Shown: piece after piece, positions 29,458 to 37,997 of the stretch
How the letters are laid out: each line of letters begins with the position of its first letter
Numbering within the stretch: position 1 is the stretch's first letter
Source of the DNA: Alphaproteobacteria bacterium
GTDB taxonomy: Bacteria; Myxococcota_A; UBA796; CAJQPC01
Direction of reading: 5' to 3'
Length of the DNA stretch: 64,000 nucleotides
Assembly: GCA_020632795.1 (NCBI GenBank)
Contig: JACKEV010000007.1
Span: forward strand, 248,001 to 312,000
Position numbers and translations under genes: made by a program
The notes under the pieces: model-generated
Database searches by the model: none
Seen by the model: the letters and a program-made list of their open reading frames with translations, nothing else
Told to the model about the DNA's origin: nothing

Positions 29458-31903
29458 ACCGCAGGGTCATCGTGACCGGGCCCGCGGCGTCCGGCTCGAA
29501 GCGCAGGCGCAGGGTCGGCCCGTCCTGGATGGCCTCCACCGGGAGCGCGGCCTCGACGTCCGTGAGGGCGTATTCATCGGGCACGTAGAAGTCCATCTCC
29601 CACACGAAGGGGGCCTGGGGCGTACCCGCCGCCCCTTCGAACGAGACCGTGAGCGCCTCGCCGTCCCAGGGCATCGCGCCGAGCAGCACGCCGCCCTGGG
29701 TGACCTGGCGGTTCCAGCCCAGGAGCTGGGGGCGGCCCAGGTCGGGGCGGACCGCGACGAGCCGGGCGCTGTGAGAGGGCACCTCCACCTCCAGGGCGCC
29801 CTCGACCCGACCCAGGAACGCCCCGGTCTCCATCTCCCAGGCGAGCCGGGGGCCCTCGAGCAGCTCGATCCGGTGGATCCGGGGCGCGCCGTCGTCCGGG
29901 ATGGGGGTGTAGGGGTTGGTGGTGAGGTCCTGGTTGCTGCCCCAGTGGAACAGGCCGAACACCGTCCAGGGCTCGTCGAAGCCGTCCAGGCCGCCGTCGA
30001 AGTCCAGGCGGTAGACCTCGGGGATCTCCCGCTCGATGAGGTCCAGGGGGCGGGCCGCCGCCCCGTGGATGGGCAGGATCTGGCGGATGGCGTTGAGGTG
30101 CTCGGGCTGGAGGTCCAGCAGGCGGTCCCCCAGCTTGACGATGCCGCCGCTGAGGCCGATGAACAGGGCGTGGGCGCGGGACTCGGCCAGGGTCAGCGGG
30201 GGCACGCCCGCCTCGGTGTTCGCGCGGAAGAACAGCAGGTCGGGGTGGTTGATCTGGACGCGGTCCTGCAGGAACCAGCGCCGCGCGATGGTGCGCACGG
30301 CGGGCTTGATGCCCTGCTCGTCGTGCAGCGCGGTGGGGGGGTCGCCGTCCCACCAGGGCTCGGTGTCCAGGGTCAGGCGGGTGGCGTCGGTGAGGCCGAC
30401 GTTCATCACCGTGGTGCCCACGAGCATGAAGAAGGCGTCCTCGCCCAGGCCGTCCCGCACGATGGTCAGCGCCTCGCGCCAGGCCTCCTCCCGGGTGAGG
30501 TCGGGGTCGTACAGGCCGTCGCCGAACAGGGCGTAGTAGCCGAAGTCCAGCTTGAACCACTCGAAGCCCCAGTCCTCCCGGACCTCCCGGATCCGCTCGG
30601 CCAGCCAGGCCTGCACCTCGGGGTGGCTGAGGTCGAGGATCTCGTACTCCCCGGTGAACAGGAGCCCCAGGGGGATGGGGTCGGCGAACCAGTCGGGGTG
30701 CTCGGCGAACAGGTCGCTGTCGGGGTCGGCGGTGAACGGGGCCATCCACAGGCCGGGGCGCAGGCCGGCGGCGCGGATCTGCGCGGTGAGCCAGGCGGGG
30801 CCGCGGGGGAAGCGGTCGGCGCGCCAGGTCCAGTCGCCGTAGGCGGGCTCGTAGCCGTCGTCGAGCTGGAACCAGTCCATGCCCCAGTCGCGCAGCTCGT
30901 CGGCCATGACCGCGAGGTTCTCCAGCATGAGGTCCTCGTCGATCTGCGTGCCGTAGCCCCCTGTGCCGGCGCCGCCGCCCCAGGAGTTCCAGCCGTTGGG
31001 GACCCGGCGGCCGGGGACGCGGCGGTGCCAGGGCACCAGGTCGAGGTTGGCGGCGACCGCGTCGGCCCAGGCCTCCAGCCCGGTCTGCACGTCGGGGGGG
31101 TCGGGCCAGAGCCAGTAGCGCTCGGTCTCGGCGGAGGCCCCGGCGTCGAGGGCGCGGGGGGCCGGCAGCCAGGCCGCGCCCATCGCGAAGCGGGTGAAGC
31201 GGGCGGTGTCGTCGCCCAGCCGGGCCCGGGCGGACAGCTCCACCACGGGCATGGTGTGGGCGAAGCTGAGGGCTCCGGCGGTCCAGGCGCGGCCCGAGTC
31301 CAGGTCGGCGACGCCGTGGCTCCAGTTGGAGACCGAGTGGCCCTCGTAGCCCCCCGGGGCGATGGCGGTGAGGCCCTCGTCTTCAGGGATGTCGCCGGGC
31401 ACGAGGCCGGCGGTGTAGTCCAGCGCGGCCCAGGAGCCGTTCTCGACGACGCGGTGGTGGGCCGGGTCCGACCCGAGGTGCAGGGCGCCGCCTTCGGTGT
31501 CCTCCAGGATGAGGGGGCGGGCGGAGACCAGCGCCGCGGGCGCCCCGGCGGTGGCGGTGAGCTGGAAGGTCCACTGCCCGGCGTCGTACCCGACGATGTC
31601 CCAGATCAGCTCCGGGTCTCCGGGGCGGGCGGCGCGGAGCAGGGTGCCGGCGCCCAGGGCGTCGGTGAAGGGCTCGACGGTGAGCAGCTCGGCGCCGTCG
31701 AGGGTGCGCAGGGTCTGGGGGGCGCCGTCGGCGTCGAGCACGGTGGCCTCGGCCCACGCGCCCTCCACGATGGGCTGGCCCTCGGCGTCGAGCAGGTCGA
31801 TCGCGCCGTCGCGCCAGCGCAGGCAGGTGCGGTCGGTGCGGATGAGGAGGGGGGCGTCGGCGGTGTCGGGGGCCGCGCAGGCGGCGAGGGCGAGGAGGAG
31901 CAT
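29444..31903 (-). CDS. GH36/melibiase-like glycoside hydrolase lipoprotein
   Basis: An 819-residue lipoprotein with a very short leader (MLLLALAAC, Cys9). Residues about 20-290 are a beta-sandwich N-terminal domain. The TIM barrel begins near PNGWNSWGG (302-310), with WFQLDDGYEP (344-353) and the strand FEWFKLDFGYY (448-457), in which Asp453 matches the nucleophile of GH27/GH36/melibiase enzymes. A C-terminal beta domain follows. It probably removes alpha-linked galactose or a related sugar from extracellular glycans, at the outer membrane. It starts only 9 bases after the stop of the NACHT-FGE gene on the same strand, so they may share a transcript, although the roles seem unrelated. Substrate specificity is inferred only at family level. 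Confidence 0.82.
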   Translation of the reverse strand: MLLLALAACAAPDTADAPLLIRTDRTCLRWRDGAIDLLDAEGQPIVEGAWAEATVLDADGAPQTLRTLDGAELLTVEPFTDALGAGTLLRAARPGDPELIWDIVGYDAGQWTFQLTATAGAPAALVSARPLILEDTEGGALHLGSDPAHHRVVENGSWAALDYTAGLVPGDIPEDEGLTAIAPGGYEGHSVSNWSHGVADLDSGRAWTAGALSFAHTMPVVELSARARLGDDTARFTRFAMGAAWLPAPRALDAGASAETERYWLWPDPPDVQTGLEAWADAVAANLDLVPWHRRVPGRRVPNGWNSWGGGAGTGGYGTQIDEDLMLENLAVMADELRDWGMDWFQLDDGYEPAYGDWTWRADRFPRGPAWLTAQIRAAGLRPGLWMAPFTADPDSDLFAEHPDWFADPIPLGLLFTGEYEILDLSHPEVQAWLAERIREVREDWGFEWFKLDFGYYALFGDGLYDPDLTREEAWREALTIVRDGLGEDAFFMLVGTTVMNVGLTDATRLTLDTEPWWDGDPPTALHDEQGIKPAVRTIARRWFLQDRVQINHPDLLFFRANTEAGVPPLTLAESRAHALFIGLSGGIVKLGDRLLDLQPEHLNAIRQILPIHGAAARPLDLIEREIPEVYRLDFDGGLDGFDEPWTVFGLFHWGSNQDLTTNPYTPIPDDGAPRIHRIELLEGPRLAWEMETGAFLGRVEGALEVEVPSHSARLVAVRPDLGRPQLLGWNRQVTQGGVLLGAMPWDGEALTVSFEGAAGTPQAPFVWEMDFYVPDEYALTDVEAALPVEAIQDGPTLRLRFEPDAAGPVTMTLRFRAR

Positions 31904-31912
31904 GGCCTCCGA

Positions 31913-34555
31913 CTAACCCGGCGGGCGCAGGGCGAGGCGCAGCCCGAAGGCGTGATACCAGCGGCGGCCGCCCCCGGCGCGGCGGCCGTAGCTGTCCTTG
32001 AGCGGGACGGCCTCGTCACAGTACGCGAAGCCCGCCCAGTGCTCCTCGATGCCGGGCTCCGGCGCGAGCCACTGGCGCACGAGGCCGCCGAGGTCTTCGA
32101 CGCCGTCAGTGGTGGCGAGGTGGGCAGCGCCGCCGATGGGGCCGGGGGTGGCTTCGGGGTGTGACCAAGACATGACACGATCGATGGCCGACCAGATGGG
32201 GCTTCGAGTCGCTGCAGTCCGCCACAGCGTCCAAGTTGGAAGCATGATCAGGGGGTTTCGGGATTGCATCCAGGAAGTGAAAGCCCAGGCTTCGTGGTAG
32301 GACAAACCCAGAACAGGTTGCCAAGGCAAGGAGAACCCTTGGGACTCCCAACGATCCGGTTGATCCTTGCGCCGGGCTCGCGCTGGCTGTGCAAGCCACT
32401 TCCAGCCATTGGTGGTCCACCAACGCCTGTTTCGGTAGCCCCCCTCGGCGATGAATTCTGCAAAAAGCTGGCGGGTGACCGGCCAACGAGCCAGAGCCCA
32501 ACCATCGACGACATGGTCGAAGCACAATTCGCCCAGGGTGCGGTCGCCGAGCTGAGATAGTTCCATCGCAGTTTCGGTGCCGATAGCCAATCCGAGCGGC
32601 CCGAATTCAGCCGTGGTACGGTTATAGAGTAGGAGAACCTGGATTGCCTGCCTGTGTACTTGACGCATCATGAGGGGAGGTCGATCTCCCCACAAATCGG
32701 CGAGTAAATCGATGACATGTCCCCAAAGTACGAACATGTGGGGATTCATTCTCAAGCGTTGTTGTTCGTCCAGCAAGAAGCGAGATAGTGCCCGGGGCGC
32801 CATCTGAGCCAACGCCTCGACAAGGAGGCATCCTTCCTTCGACGGACCTGCGATAAACTCTACAGTTTGGCCCTGATCACCTAGTATCGTATTCCGATCC
32901 GGCCAGATGAACCGCCCCAACGCCTCATGGTCATGCCACTCGACACGGTCCAGTGCCTGCCACGCCACCAACACCTCCTGCAGAGCGGCGTGGGCAAAGC
33001 GCACCCGGTCTACCTCCTCGGTCAACAGCCCGGTCCCGACCCGGAGGGCCTCCAGCGCCTCGGCGTCCAGCAGCGCTGAGCGCTCCAGAACCTGCGTGGT
33101 CCCGGCGGCGTAGGTGTTCAGCTCGTAGAGTGCCCAGGCCGCCTCGCCGGCGAGCTGCCGCAGGTCCTCTGGAGAGAACCCGCGCACAAGCGACTCCTTG
33201 CGTCGGTGGATGAGGGCGTCCACGAAGCCGCTCAGGACCTCGTATTCCCCGTCGAACGACGCCCCTCGGCTCCACACCAGCGCGGCGATGGCCGCCAGGA
33301 ACAGGGGCCGACGGCACAGCTCCCGCAGCCGCTGCGCCCGCGGTGTGCCCCCGTCCGGGGTGAGCCCGACGGCGCGGGCCAGGGTGTCCAGGTGCCCGGC
33401 GCGCTCGTCCTCGGGCAGGTGCTGGTCCACCCAGGCCTGGAAGTAGTTGAGAATGCTGGCGTCACTGAGGGGCTGGAGGCGGACAGGGTTGAGATTCAGC
33501 TCCAGGGGGCGCGGCGCGTCCTCGCTGAACTGGGGGGGGAGGACCCGAGGCTGCGGAACCCCGGCCGGTCGGCTGCTGACCACAGCCGCCTCCACCAGAC
33601 CCAGCCGGACGAGGTCGTCGGCCAGCAGCAGCAGGCCCGTCCGGTTGGTGGAGTCGGGCAGCTCGTCCAGGCCGTCCAGTAGCAGCCAGGGCTTCTGTGT
33701 CGCGTCGACCGGCCAGGGGCAGGCCGCGCACAGCGTCTCCAGCGCAGCTGCCGGGTCCAGGAGGGGGCTCCCCCCGATATCGAGCGGCGCCAGGGTGACC
33801 AGCGCGACCTCCTGTCCGTTGCGGGCCAGCCGCCGGGTCAGCCGCTTGAGCGCGGTGGTCTTGCCGCTGCCCGCGTCCCCCAGCAGGAGGGCCATCTCGT
33901 AGCGGGTCAGCAGCGCGGTCACCTCGCCGATGGGCGGGTCGATGGTCGAGCCCTCGGGCGGCGGGGGCCCGACCGCGTCCATCGGCTGGTAGAGGGCCAG
34001 GGAGGAGGCGGCGGGCAGGCTCTGGCCCCCCTCACGGAGGGTCTCCAGCCCGTGCAGGGAGAGCGTACTGCACATCCGCTCGAGCGCGGGCGGAGCGGGC
34101 TGTTTCTCCTCCAGGGGGAGCGCCCTGGCTCGGGGCCGCTTGGGCGGAGGCAGCCGGTTGTACCGCGCCAGGGTGGTGCGCACCGACCACAGGTCCGGCG
34201 CCAGCTCCGCGAAGCGGGGCAGCTCCGGCTCCAGCACCCCGACCACCAGCACCCGCCCCAGGCGGGCCAGACGGTCCCGCGCGACGTTGATCCGTGACAT
34301 CCTCTGGTGGCGCTTCTCAGGAGAGGCATCGTCCAGGAATACGATGACAGCGGTCTTGTCGGAGAGCGCCTTGTCATCATCCAGGCCCACCGGGCGATAG
34401 TCGCGGCGCTCCAGCGCCTCCAGCACCCGCGCTCGCGCGTCCTGGAGGACGCCCCGAGACGCCCCCAGCACCACCAGCAGGCCGAAGCCCTCCAGGCGCC
34501 GCAGAGGCCCGTCGAAAGCCTCGACGCCGGGCAGCGCCTCAGCCGGCATGCTCAC
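31913..34555 (-). CDS. NACHT-type STAND NTPase with C-terminal FGE-sulfatase-like domain
   Basis: An 880-residue multidomain protein. Residues about 20-130 form an N-terminal module ending in INVARDRLARLG ... APDLWSVR (89-126), shared with the gene at 61875-62942. Residues about 210-480 are a NACHT-like NTPase with Walker A GDAGSGKTT (226-234) and Walker B WLLLDGLDEL (290-299). A helical region follows, and from about 690 a formylglycine-generating-enzyme/C-type-lectin-like fold: WPVTRQLFAEFIAEGGYRNR with WW, GLSYHEAWAFTSW, LPTWTLWR, DLGGLVRQW and a terminal GLRLALR. The catalytic Cys pair of FGE is not seen, so this end probably binds ligands. Such STAND proteins sense invaders and trigger effectors. 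The start overlaps the upstream ATPase by 17 bases. DNA at about 32160-32960 is clearly poorer in G+C than its surroundings. Confidence 0.8.
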   Translation of the reverse strand: MSMPAEALPGVEAFDGPLRRLEGFGLLVVLGASRGVLQDARARVLEALERRDYRPVGLDDDKALSDKTAVIVFLDDASPEKRHQRMSRINVARDRLARLGRVLVVGVLEPELPRFAELAPDLWSVRTTLARYNRLPPPKRPRARALPLEEKQPAPPALERMCSTLSLHGLETLREGGQSLPAASSLALYQPMDAVGPPPPEGSTIDPPIGEVTALLTRYEMALLLGDAGSGKTTALKRLTRRLARNGQEVALVTLAPLDIGGSPLLDPAAALETLCAACPWPVDATQKPWLLLDGLDELPDSTNRTGLLLLADDLVRLGLVEAAVVSSRPAGVPQPRVLPPQFSEDAPRPLELNLNPVRLQPLSDASILNYFQAWVDQHLPEDERAGHLDTLARAVGLTPDGGTPRAQRLRELCRRPLFLAAIAALVWSRGASFDGEYEVLSGFVDALIHRRKESLVRGFSPEDLRQLAGEAAWALYELNTYAAGTTQVLERSALLDAEALEALRVGTGLLTEEVDRVRFAHAALQEVLVAWQALDRVEWHDHEALGRFIWPDRNTILGDQGQTVEFIAGPSKEGCLLVEALAQMAPRALSRFLLDEQQRLRMNPHMFVLWGHVIDLLADLWGDRPPLMMRQVHRQAIQVLLLYNRTTAEFGPLGLAIGTETAMELSQLGDRTLGELCFDHVVDGWALARWPVTRQLFAEFIAEGGYRNRRWWTTNGWKWLAQPARARRKDQPDRWESQGFSLPWQPVLGLSYHEAWAFTSWMQSRNPLIMLPTWTLWRTAATRSPIWSAIDRVMSWSHPEATPGPIGGAAHLATTDGVEDLGGLVRQWLAPEPGIEEHWAGFAYCDEAVPLKDSYGRRAGGGRRWYHAFGLRLALRPPG

Positions 34556-35870
34556 CCAGGACCAGCCGCCGAACCGCCGGATGCAGGGCGAACCAGGTGC
34601 CTCCGTTGCTGTACGGGATCACCAGCTCGCGCTGGAGCAAGCTGACCCCCACCTTGCTGTGATCGAAGGCGACCGGGTCGGCCGCGAGCCTCTGCAGAGG
34701 CTCCCGGTCGCTCAGCAGCACGGCCGGCTCGAAGGACAGCCGCTGGAGCTTGAGGGCATGCTGGACGTCCTTCGCTCCGATGAGCCGATCCTCGGCACTG
34801 TCGATGGCGTTTCGGAGCAGCCGAAAGAGGTCGCGAATGCTGCCCCCGGAGGCCTGGATGAGCACTTCGATGGAGGCCTCGTCCTCAAAGATGTCGGCGG
34901 CCGGGGTGCGCCGATCGATCAAGGCGCGCAGCAGGCCGCGCCCGGCGTTGGCGTAGGCTGCGGTGTCGGCCTCGTGCCCAGGGCGCGGGGCGACCGGGAC
35001 CGCCGGCATCAGGAAGAACGCATCGTAGAGGTTCTGGAGGCGGATGTTCTCGGTGAACAGGTCCAAGGGGCCCGTCAGCACCAGCGGCGCGTCGAGCTGG
35101 TTCCACTGCTCGGCCTGCTCCAGCAGGATGCGGCTGACCCGCTGTCGCCCGTCCGCGGACTGCGCGGCCTTCTCCACCCCGTCGACGATCAGGACGAGGC
35201 CCTTGAAGTCGGCCACCTGGAGGCGGCCCTTCGCCTCGCGTACGACGTCAGAGACGACCCCGACGAAGTCCCTGAGCTGCTTTCGCACCTTTTCGCGGAA
35301 GGTCGCGCGGTGCTCAGCGCTCAGGCGGAGGTTGGCCTTGAACTGCGGGATGAGCTTGGAGAAGACGAGGCCCATCAGGCTGGGGGCCTCCCCACCGGCC
35401 CCAGCGCCGAGGTCTGCGCTGGCGCTGCGTTTGACCTCGCGGGTCACCTCCTCTTCGGTGAACCACGCGCGGAGTCGGGTCAGCAGCGCCTCGGGCAGCT
35501 CCAGCTTGAGGTCTCCCAGCAGGCGCCCGAGCTGCTCCACCAGCAGGACCTGGATCTCGATGAGGTCGAGGTCGTTGACGTCGAGGTGCTCATCGGTGCG
35601 CACCACGGCGCAGCGGAAACCACTCTGTTCCAGCCTTTGGCACAGCCGCCCCAGCTCCGTGGACTTGCCGCACCCCCGGTGACCCAGGACCAGCAGCCGC
35701 TGGGGGCGGTCCGCCTGCCGCTCGATCCGTCGGGCGATCTGGCGTCCGAAGTCCCCGACCGCCCGCACCTCGGAGAGATCCTGGTACCAGCCGTCCGGGT
35801 CGTCCTGGGGGACCGGACGCAGGGGATCGAACTGCTTCCAGGCGAGATCGAGGCGCTGCTGGACGGTCAT
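34539..35870 (-). CDS. P-loop AAA/STAND-like ATPase, partner of the NACHT-FGE protein
   Basis: A 443-residue ATPase. The P-loop GHRGCGKS lies at residues 63-70, and a Walker B-like LVLIVDGVEKA near 230. A winged-helix-type C-terminus carries LIQASGGSIRDLFRLL and ends with LLQRELVIPYSNGGTWFALHPAVRRLVLG. The same order of motifs (P-loop, SGG-x-RELL, LV-x-PY) occurs in the partial gene at the right edge of the window, which is also followed by a coupled partner. It is translationally coupled to the NACHT-FGE gene by a 17-base overlap and is likely to work with it as sensor or switch. ATG 35870 was chosen over GTG 35879 because of GGGGTGAG at close spacing. It follows the AI-2E transporter gene by 43 bases. 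Confidence 0.75.
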   Translation of the reverse strand: MTVQQRLDLAWKQFDPLRPVPQDDPDGWYQDLSEVRAVGDFGRQIARRIERQADRPQRLLVLGHRGCGKSTELGRLCQRLEQSGFRCAVVRTDEHLDVNDLDLIEIQVLLVEQLGRLLGDLKLELPEALLTRLRAWFTEEEVTREVKRSASADLGAGAGGEAPSLMGLVFSKLIPQFKANLRLSAEHRATFREKVRKQLRDFVGVVSDVVREAKGRLQVADFKGLVLIVDGVEKAAQSADGRQRVSRILLEQAEQWNQLDAPLVLTGPLDLFTENIRLQNLYDAFFLMPAVPVAPRPGHEADTAAYANAGRGLLRALIDRRTPAADIFEDEASIEVLIQASGGSIRDLFRLLRNAIDSAEDRLIGAKDVQHALKLQRLSFEPAVLLSDREPLQRLAADPVAFDHSKVGVSLLQRELVIPYSNGGTWFALHPAVRRLVLGEHAG

Positions 35871-35913
35871 GACACTCACCCCGAAGAGGATTCGACCCTT
35901 GTATCACGCCGGC

Positions 35914-37086
35914 TCAGGCCGCAGGCCCGGCCACCTCCCCCTCCTCATCCTCCCACCCCCGGATCCCGTACAGCGGCAGCCAGAAGCTGCCCAGCACCGC
36001 GGTCAGCACCACCGCCGTCGGGCCCACGATGAGGCCCTTGAGGCCGAAGCCCAGCACCCCACCGATGAGGCTGAGGAACAGGAACATGCCCTCCCAGTGG
36101 CTGCGGCGCTGCAGCCGCCGGCCGATGCGCCGGTGGAGGCCGTCCAGCACGAAGTTGGTGCCATACACCAGCGCCACCAGCAGCCCCAGCGCCCCGGTCT
36201 GCCCGTTGTTCCAAAGCACCAGCGCCAGCGGCACCCACACCACCGTGACCCCGACCGCCGGGACCAGGGCGATGAAGGCCGAGAGCAGGCTGGTGAGCAC
36301 GTAGTTGTCGAAGAAGGCGAGGTCGTAGAAGCGCGCGAAGCCGTACATCACCCCGCCGAACACGAAGCCCTTGGCCAGGGCCAGCGCGACGGTGTCGTAG
36401 AGCAGGCGCAGGATGGCGGCGCGGTGGGTGCGGCGGAAGAGGGTGGCCTGCTCGCGGTTCAGGGGGGAGAACGCCAGCATCCGGTCGATCAGCTCCGGGG
36501 CGTTCGCGTAGCAGAACGTGCTGACCACCAGCGAGAGGATGTACTGGGCGATGACCGAGCCGGTGCCCTTGAACAGGAAGCTCAGGAAGGTCGGGGCGAA
36601 GTTGCCCGCCTCATCCAGGGCCTGGAGCAGGGTCACCCGGACGTTCTCGGGGTCGATGGGCAGGCTGTACTCAGCCTGGAGCCGGGCGGCCTGGTCCACC
36701 ACGATCTGGGCGAGGCGGGCGATCTGCTCCTCGTCTCGCAGGGCGACCCCGACGAAGATGTCCACCCCCTGCCGCAGGTCGCCGATCGCGCCGATGACCG
36801 CGAGCACCCCGGGGCTGACCAGCATGAGGACCAGCAGCGCCGTGGCCACCACCCCCAGCACAGTGCGCCGGGTGCTGTCCCCGAAGGGCATGCGCCAGGT
36901 CCGGGTGAGGTGGTCCAGGGGCTCGAAGAGCACCGGGTAGGTCAGCACCGCGACCGCCACCCCCAGCAGGATCGACTCCCAGAGGGGCGCCAGCACCCGC
37001 ATGCACAGCCACACGGCCAGGCCCAGGGCGGTGAGCATCACCGCGTGAGGCAGCCAGGCGGCGATCGTGGCGCGAGGGTCGTTCAT
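35914..37086 (-). CDS. AI-2E/PerM-family transporter
   Basis: A 390-residue integral membrane protein with about eight hydrophobic helices. It shows the features of the AI-2E/PerM family: a central soluble amphipathic region (residues about 100-180), ALVPAVGVTVVWVPLAL, and the C-terminal FLSLIGGVLGFGLKGLIVGPTA-type signature. Members export autoinducer-2, sodium or unknown solutes, so the substrate is open. The tail is acidic (EDEEGEV). The gene lies 15 bases after the slr1659-like gene and may be the transporter arm of that regulatory operon. Confidence 0.85.
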   Translation of the reverse strand: MNDPRATIAAWLPHAVMLTALGLAVWLCMRVLAPLWESILLGVAVAVLTYPVLFEPLDHLTRTWRMPFGDSTRRTVLGVVATALLVLMLVSPGVLAVIGAIGDLRQGVDIFVGVALRDEEQIARLAQIVVDQAARLQAEYSLPIDPENVRVTLLQALDEAGNFAPTFLSFLFKGTGSVIAQYILSLVVSTFCYANAPELIDRMLAFSPLNREQATLFRRTHRAAILRLLYDTVALALAKGFVFGGVMYGFARFYDLAFFDNYVLTSLLSAFIALVPAVGVTVVWVPLALVLWNNGQTGALGLLVALVYGTNFVLDGLHRRIGRRLQRRSHWEGMFLFLSLIGGVLGFGLKGLIVGPTAVVLTAVLGSFWLPLYGIRGWEDEEGEVAGPAA

Positions 37087-37101
37087 GGCCGGGGTGTATC
37101 C

Positions 37102-37464
37102 CTACAGAGCCTCGAACTCCACCTCCGCGTAGAAGCGCTGGAGGTTGGGCAGGGAGCGGCTCTGCCAGCTCACGTCCTTCTTCGTGAGGACGGTGAGCTT
37201 GACGCCGCCGCGCTTGCGCAGCGCGAGGGCGAACTTGTAGAGGGTGTTGATGCCCGAGCTGTTGAGGAAGACCAGCTCGCGGACGTGCAGGGTCAGGGCC
37301 GCCGTGCCCGTGGCGATGACCTCGTTCAGCAGGGCGGTCAGGGGGGCGTACTCGCCGGTGTTGAGGCGCAGCGTGCCCTCCATGTGGACCGTCGCGGACG
37401 CCGGCTCGAACCAGACCCGGTAGCCGCTGCCCTTCATCTCCAACAGGTCCGAACTGCCCGACAT
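37102..37464 (-). CDS. slr1659-type STAS-like regulator
   Basis: A 120-residue single-domain protein with a STAS-like (anti-anti-sigma) fold of the slr1659 kind. Strand-rich N-terminal residues 12-60 precede the motif VFLNSSGINTLYKFALALRK (residues about 65-84), where the Ser pair takes the place of the phosphorylated Ser of classic anti-anti-sigma factors. It is one gene of a minus-strand operon with an slr1658-like ATPase (two bases upstream) and a SpoIIE-type phosphatase. The expected cycle is phosphorylation by the ATPase and reactivation by the phosphatase. The downstream target is unknown. Confidence 0.75.
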   Translation of the reverse strand: MSGSSDLLEMKGSGYRVWFEPASATVHMEGTLRLNTGEYAPLTALLNEVIATGTAALTLHVRELVFLNSSGINTLYKFALALRKRGGVKLTVLTKKDVSWQSRSLPNLQRFYAEVEFEAL

Positions 37465-37466
37465 GC

Positions 37467-37994
37467 TCAGTCTCCTTCCAGCGGCAGGCGCGCGAGGGTC
37501 TCCAGACGCACGAGGTCGGCCTCGTCGTCTCGGAGCCGCCAGGCGAGCCGGGCGCCATAATCAGTCATCATGGTCAGGAATCCAAGCCCGGAGCCCCGGT
37601 CGCTCTGGGCCTCCGCGTTGGCCTCGACGGTGCGGATCAGCAGCTCCATCGGGTCCTCGCTCACCAGGGTGCGCAGGTGCGACTCCAGCGCGGCGGCGTC
37701 CTGGGCGGGCAGCCGGTTGGAGACCCCGAGCAGCATCGCGTCGTTCGAGAAGCCCACCCGCACGACCACGTCGCCGCCCGACGCGAACTTCAGGGCGTTC
37801 TCGACCAGTTCGTTGAGGATGTAGCTGATGACGTCGGTGACCTCCGGGCCCCGCGCCTCGAACCAGGAGGCGGCGAGCTCGGCGGTGCGCCCGGCCTGCC
37901 GCCACCGGACCGGGTGGGTGTCCAAGTGGAACGTCAGCGCCAGATGATCGGGGATGGCGCTGGCCTCGACGAAGTCACCGATGACGATGTCCAT
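37467..37994 (-). CDS. slr1658-type ATP-binding regulator (anti-sigma-kinase-like)
   Basis: A 175-residue protein with a GHKL-type ATPase core of the slr1658 kind. The N-box is ISYILNELVENALKFA (residues about 56-71), where Asn61 and Asn66 would chelate Mg-ATP. The G-box is RGSGLGFLTMMTDYG (residues about 133-147). It probably acts as a Ser/Thr kinase and binding partner of the STAS protein encoded two bases downstream. It follows the SpoIIE phosphatase gene by three bases, so the three genes are surely one transcription unit. A second slr1658-like copy sits at 41531-42028. Confidence 0.75.
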   Translation of the reverse strand: MDIVIGDFVEASAIPDHLALTFHLDTHPVRWRQAGRTAELAASWFEARGPEVTDVISYILNELVENALKFASGGDVVVRVGFSNDAMLLGVSNRLPAQDAAALESHLRTLVSEDPMELLIRTVEANAEAQSDRGSGLGFLTMMTDYGARLAWRLRDDEADLVRLETLARLPLEGD

Positions 37995-37997
37995 GCC

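Noticed and set aside
31913..32400. Variable region of a diversity-generating retroelement target at the FGE-like end.
   Set aside because: No reverse transcriptase, template repeat or adenine-biased pattern is visible in the window, so only the fold is suggestive.
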